From NCBI GenBank assembly GCA_024734555.1, contig JANPWX010000080.1:2771966-2835965 (forward strand): a stretch of DNA of 64,000 nucleotides. Reading direction: 5' to 3'. Positions 62,518-64,000 of the stretch are shown piece by piece; position 1 is the stretch's first letter; the number at the start of each line of letters is the position of its first letter. Both the position numbers and the translations under genes were made by a program. The notes under the pieces are model-generated. The model was not told where the DNA came from. It worked only from the letters and a program-made list of their open reading frames with translations, and searched no databases. The DNA is from Trochalopteron elliotii. Taxonomy: Eukaryota; Chordata; Aves; Passeriformes; Leiothrichidae.

Positions 62518-63972
62518 GTATCTGTTATCTGAACTAAATAGTTTTGATTGTTTTCCTCATTCATGTGCTGAACATGTTAATTTTTTTTTTTTGTCATTTC
62601 AGCCTGTTGTGTGTAAAGAAACATAAGCTTGCACTGAGCTGTAATGGAGTCAGGGATAAAACAGCATTTGTCTCTGTAAATGAATTTACTGACTTGAACC
62701 TTCTGAGTGGTAAGAACATACCTTGTGTGTTCTAAAACTCCCTGGTTTTACTAGACTGGCACTACATTCTTCTTTATTCTGTTTGACTTTCAGATTATCG
62801 TTTCCTGGAAGATGTAGGAAGGACAGCTGATGCTGCTGCTCGACATTGTCTTGTGCATAGTCCAGCAACAAAAAGACTTGTAAGTTTTTGGTTCTCCTTT
62901 TGCTCTTTTAGAGTTAGGGTTGGTCACCTCCACAACTTTTGAATTTTCAAGTACACACTTTGCAGGTGAACAGTGGGTTTATTGATTGCCTAAAAATGGG
63001 TATGTGGTTCCCTGTATACCAAATGAAGACAGCTAGAGCTCTTCAAAGACTAATTCTAAGCAAGAGTGACATAAAAGCCAGCCTTCTAAGAGAGAAGGGG
63101 TTTTTGCTGAAGCTCAGCAACCAAACACACTCCCCAAACTAAAAACAATGAACAAACAAACAAAGCCCAGCCAACCCCTACTACAAAATATTTTGACTCA
63201 TTGGTAAATCACAAAAAGGCATCAGGGCCATTTCTTTTTTCCCATCTTTTGAAGATGTCTTGAAATACAGCCCTAAACTCAGGATTTATATTGATGACAG
63301 AATAAACTGAGCAGACTCCAGCTTCCTCTCTGGCTGGAGTCATATTCCATGTGTGTGTATTTAGCAGCATGATGTCCTGAAAATGTGTGCTGAAGATGGG
63401 GAGAGCCTGCATGGGTGGCAGTTTCAGGGGTGTGGTACTGGGCATATTAACGGGTTGATGCCCTTAGTGGTGCCTTCAAATCAGAATTTGGCAGTGGCTG
63501 GGATGGTGCTTGTTCATCCATTCTGCTCAGTGGATGGAGTTGTAAGCCAAAATGCATCCTCGTGGTGGTATTATACCCACAGTGGTCACACTGTGACTTT
63601 CCTGGTATGTTAAAGAGCTTTTACTACGAGGAGGTCATTGGCATGTTCTTTTTTAATAGTAAAAAAACTTATGAAAATGTTTCAGACAGTTTCTAGGCTT
63701 AAGTAATTCTTTTCATTCAGGATGTTTTTTTAAAAATTCAGAGAATTTCATGAAATATGGCCTCTTCTATAGGAATTCTCATAATTCCTGTCAGCTTTTT
63801 ATTGTTTAATTTTCAGGGGGTTTATATATTCAGATTCTTTTTAAAAAAGTGTTTTTATTTTTTGCCAGTTATACTGCTTGAGGAACAAAGCTCGAGGGTG
63901 TAATATTGAGCTAAAAACACTGCCTGTTGGATTTACAAAAAGAAGAGAAAATTCTACCACCTTCAATTCTGT
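62452..63972 (+). CDS. ZNHIT6: ZNHIT6 (BCD1), box C/D snoRNA assembly factor, partial (four exons)
   Basis: Nuclear assembly factor for box C/D snoRNPs, homologous to yeast Bcd1; it works with the R2TP/RUVBL machinery. Visible exons: 62452-62517, 62603-62709, 62794-62879, 63869-63972. The HIT zinc finger is complete, with all eight ligands (CETC, RCPRC, SCSLLC, then KKH and SC). The conserved domain after it follows in the correct order ([29 protein letters not shown]). All junctions are GT-AG with matching phases. The N-terminal exon (acidic, low complexity in relatives) is missing, probably in the gap. The 3' exons lie beyond the window. Confidence 0.93.
62603..62709 (+). CDS. ZNHIT6: ZNHIT6 exon, HIT zinc finger part 2 (107 bp)
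   Basis: Completes AGC, then [20 protein letters not shown] carries the last ligands (C, H, C). It continues to NLLS and ends at phase 1 (G of GAT). Acceptor TTTCAG, donor GTAAGA; next intron 84 bp. Confidence 0.95.
62794..62879 (+). CDS. ZNHIT6: ZNHIT6 exon (86 bp)
   Basis: Completes GAT, then [18 protein letters not shown] and on to KRL. Acceptor TTTCAG, donor GTAAGT. The following 989-bp intron (62880-63868) shows only a short CAAA repeat near 63152-63166. Confidence 0.93.
63869..63972 (+). CDS. ZNHIT6: ZNHIT6 exon (104 bp)
   Basis: Encodes [20 protein letters not shown] then [14 protein letters not shown], ending at GT (phase 2) before a GTGAGT donor. A donor two bases earlier (GTGTGA) is possible but weaker. 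Acceptor TTGCCAG. It lies 28 bases from the window end, and the gene continues. Confidence 0.9.
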
Positions 63973-64000
63973 GTGAGTCTTCAGTTGGTTACAGTCAGCA

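Noticed and set aside
1..64000. Novel defence, mobile or biosynthetic system
   Set aside because: All convincing coding sequence belongs to two known vertebrate genes; nothing else shows coding or operon-like organisation.

Overview
This is vertebrate, almost certainly avian, nuclear DNA. The evidence is short GT-AG exons in long AT-rich introns, CR1-type LINE tails (31571-32194 and 39870-40138), and a GC-rich promoter-like block that runs into an assembly gap. The species cannot be fixed from the sequence.

From 1306 to 59702 the plus strand carries the 3' part of a fibrillar collagen gene. I call it COL24A1, collagen alpha-1(XXIV). I place 40 exons, adding up to 2781 coding bases (926 residues plus stop). 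The first 35 encode 691 residues of Gly-X-Y triple helix. All are phase 0 at both ends and begin with a Gly codon; most are 54 or 45 bp and some are 108 bp. The last five exons encode the C-telopeptide/C-propeptide (COLFI domain) with eight cysteines and a calcium-binding motif. The signal peptide, N-terminal domains and first part of the helix lie upstream of the window. The helix has one Gly-X-Y break (57-bp exon at 38538) and odd exon sizes near its end (63, 36, 36, 27 bp).

After the COL24A1 stop there are about 1.9 kb of 3' UTR/intergenic sequence with several AATAAA signals. A GC-rich block (about 61560-61844) follows, ending in a 17-bp tandem repeat and then exactly 400 N (61845-62244). 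From 62452 to the window edge four exons of ZNHIT6 (BCD1, a box C/D snoRNP assembly factor) are readable on the same strand: the HIT zinc finger and the start of the following conserved domain. Its acidic N-terminal exon is not visible and probably sits in the gap. COL24A1 followed by ZNHIT6 on the same strand is the order known in other vertebrates, which supports both calls.

The two genes have unrelated functions, extracellular matrix versus nuclear snoRNP biogenesis, and are simply neighbours. The rest is intron: two clear CR1 tails, two weaker ancient CR1/L3-like fragments, homopolymer runs and a few notable inverted repeats. I found no RNA gene, CRISPR array, intact mobile element or evidence for a novel multi-gene system.
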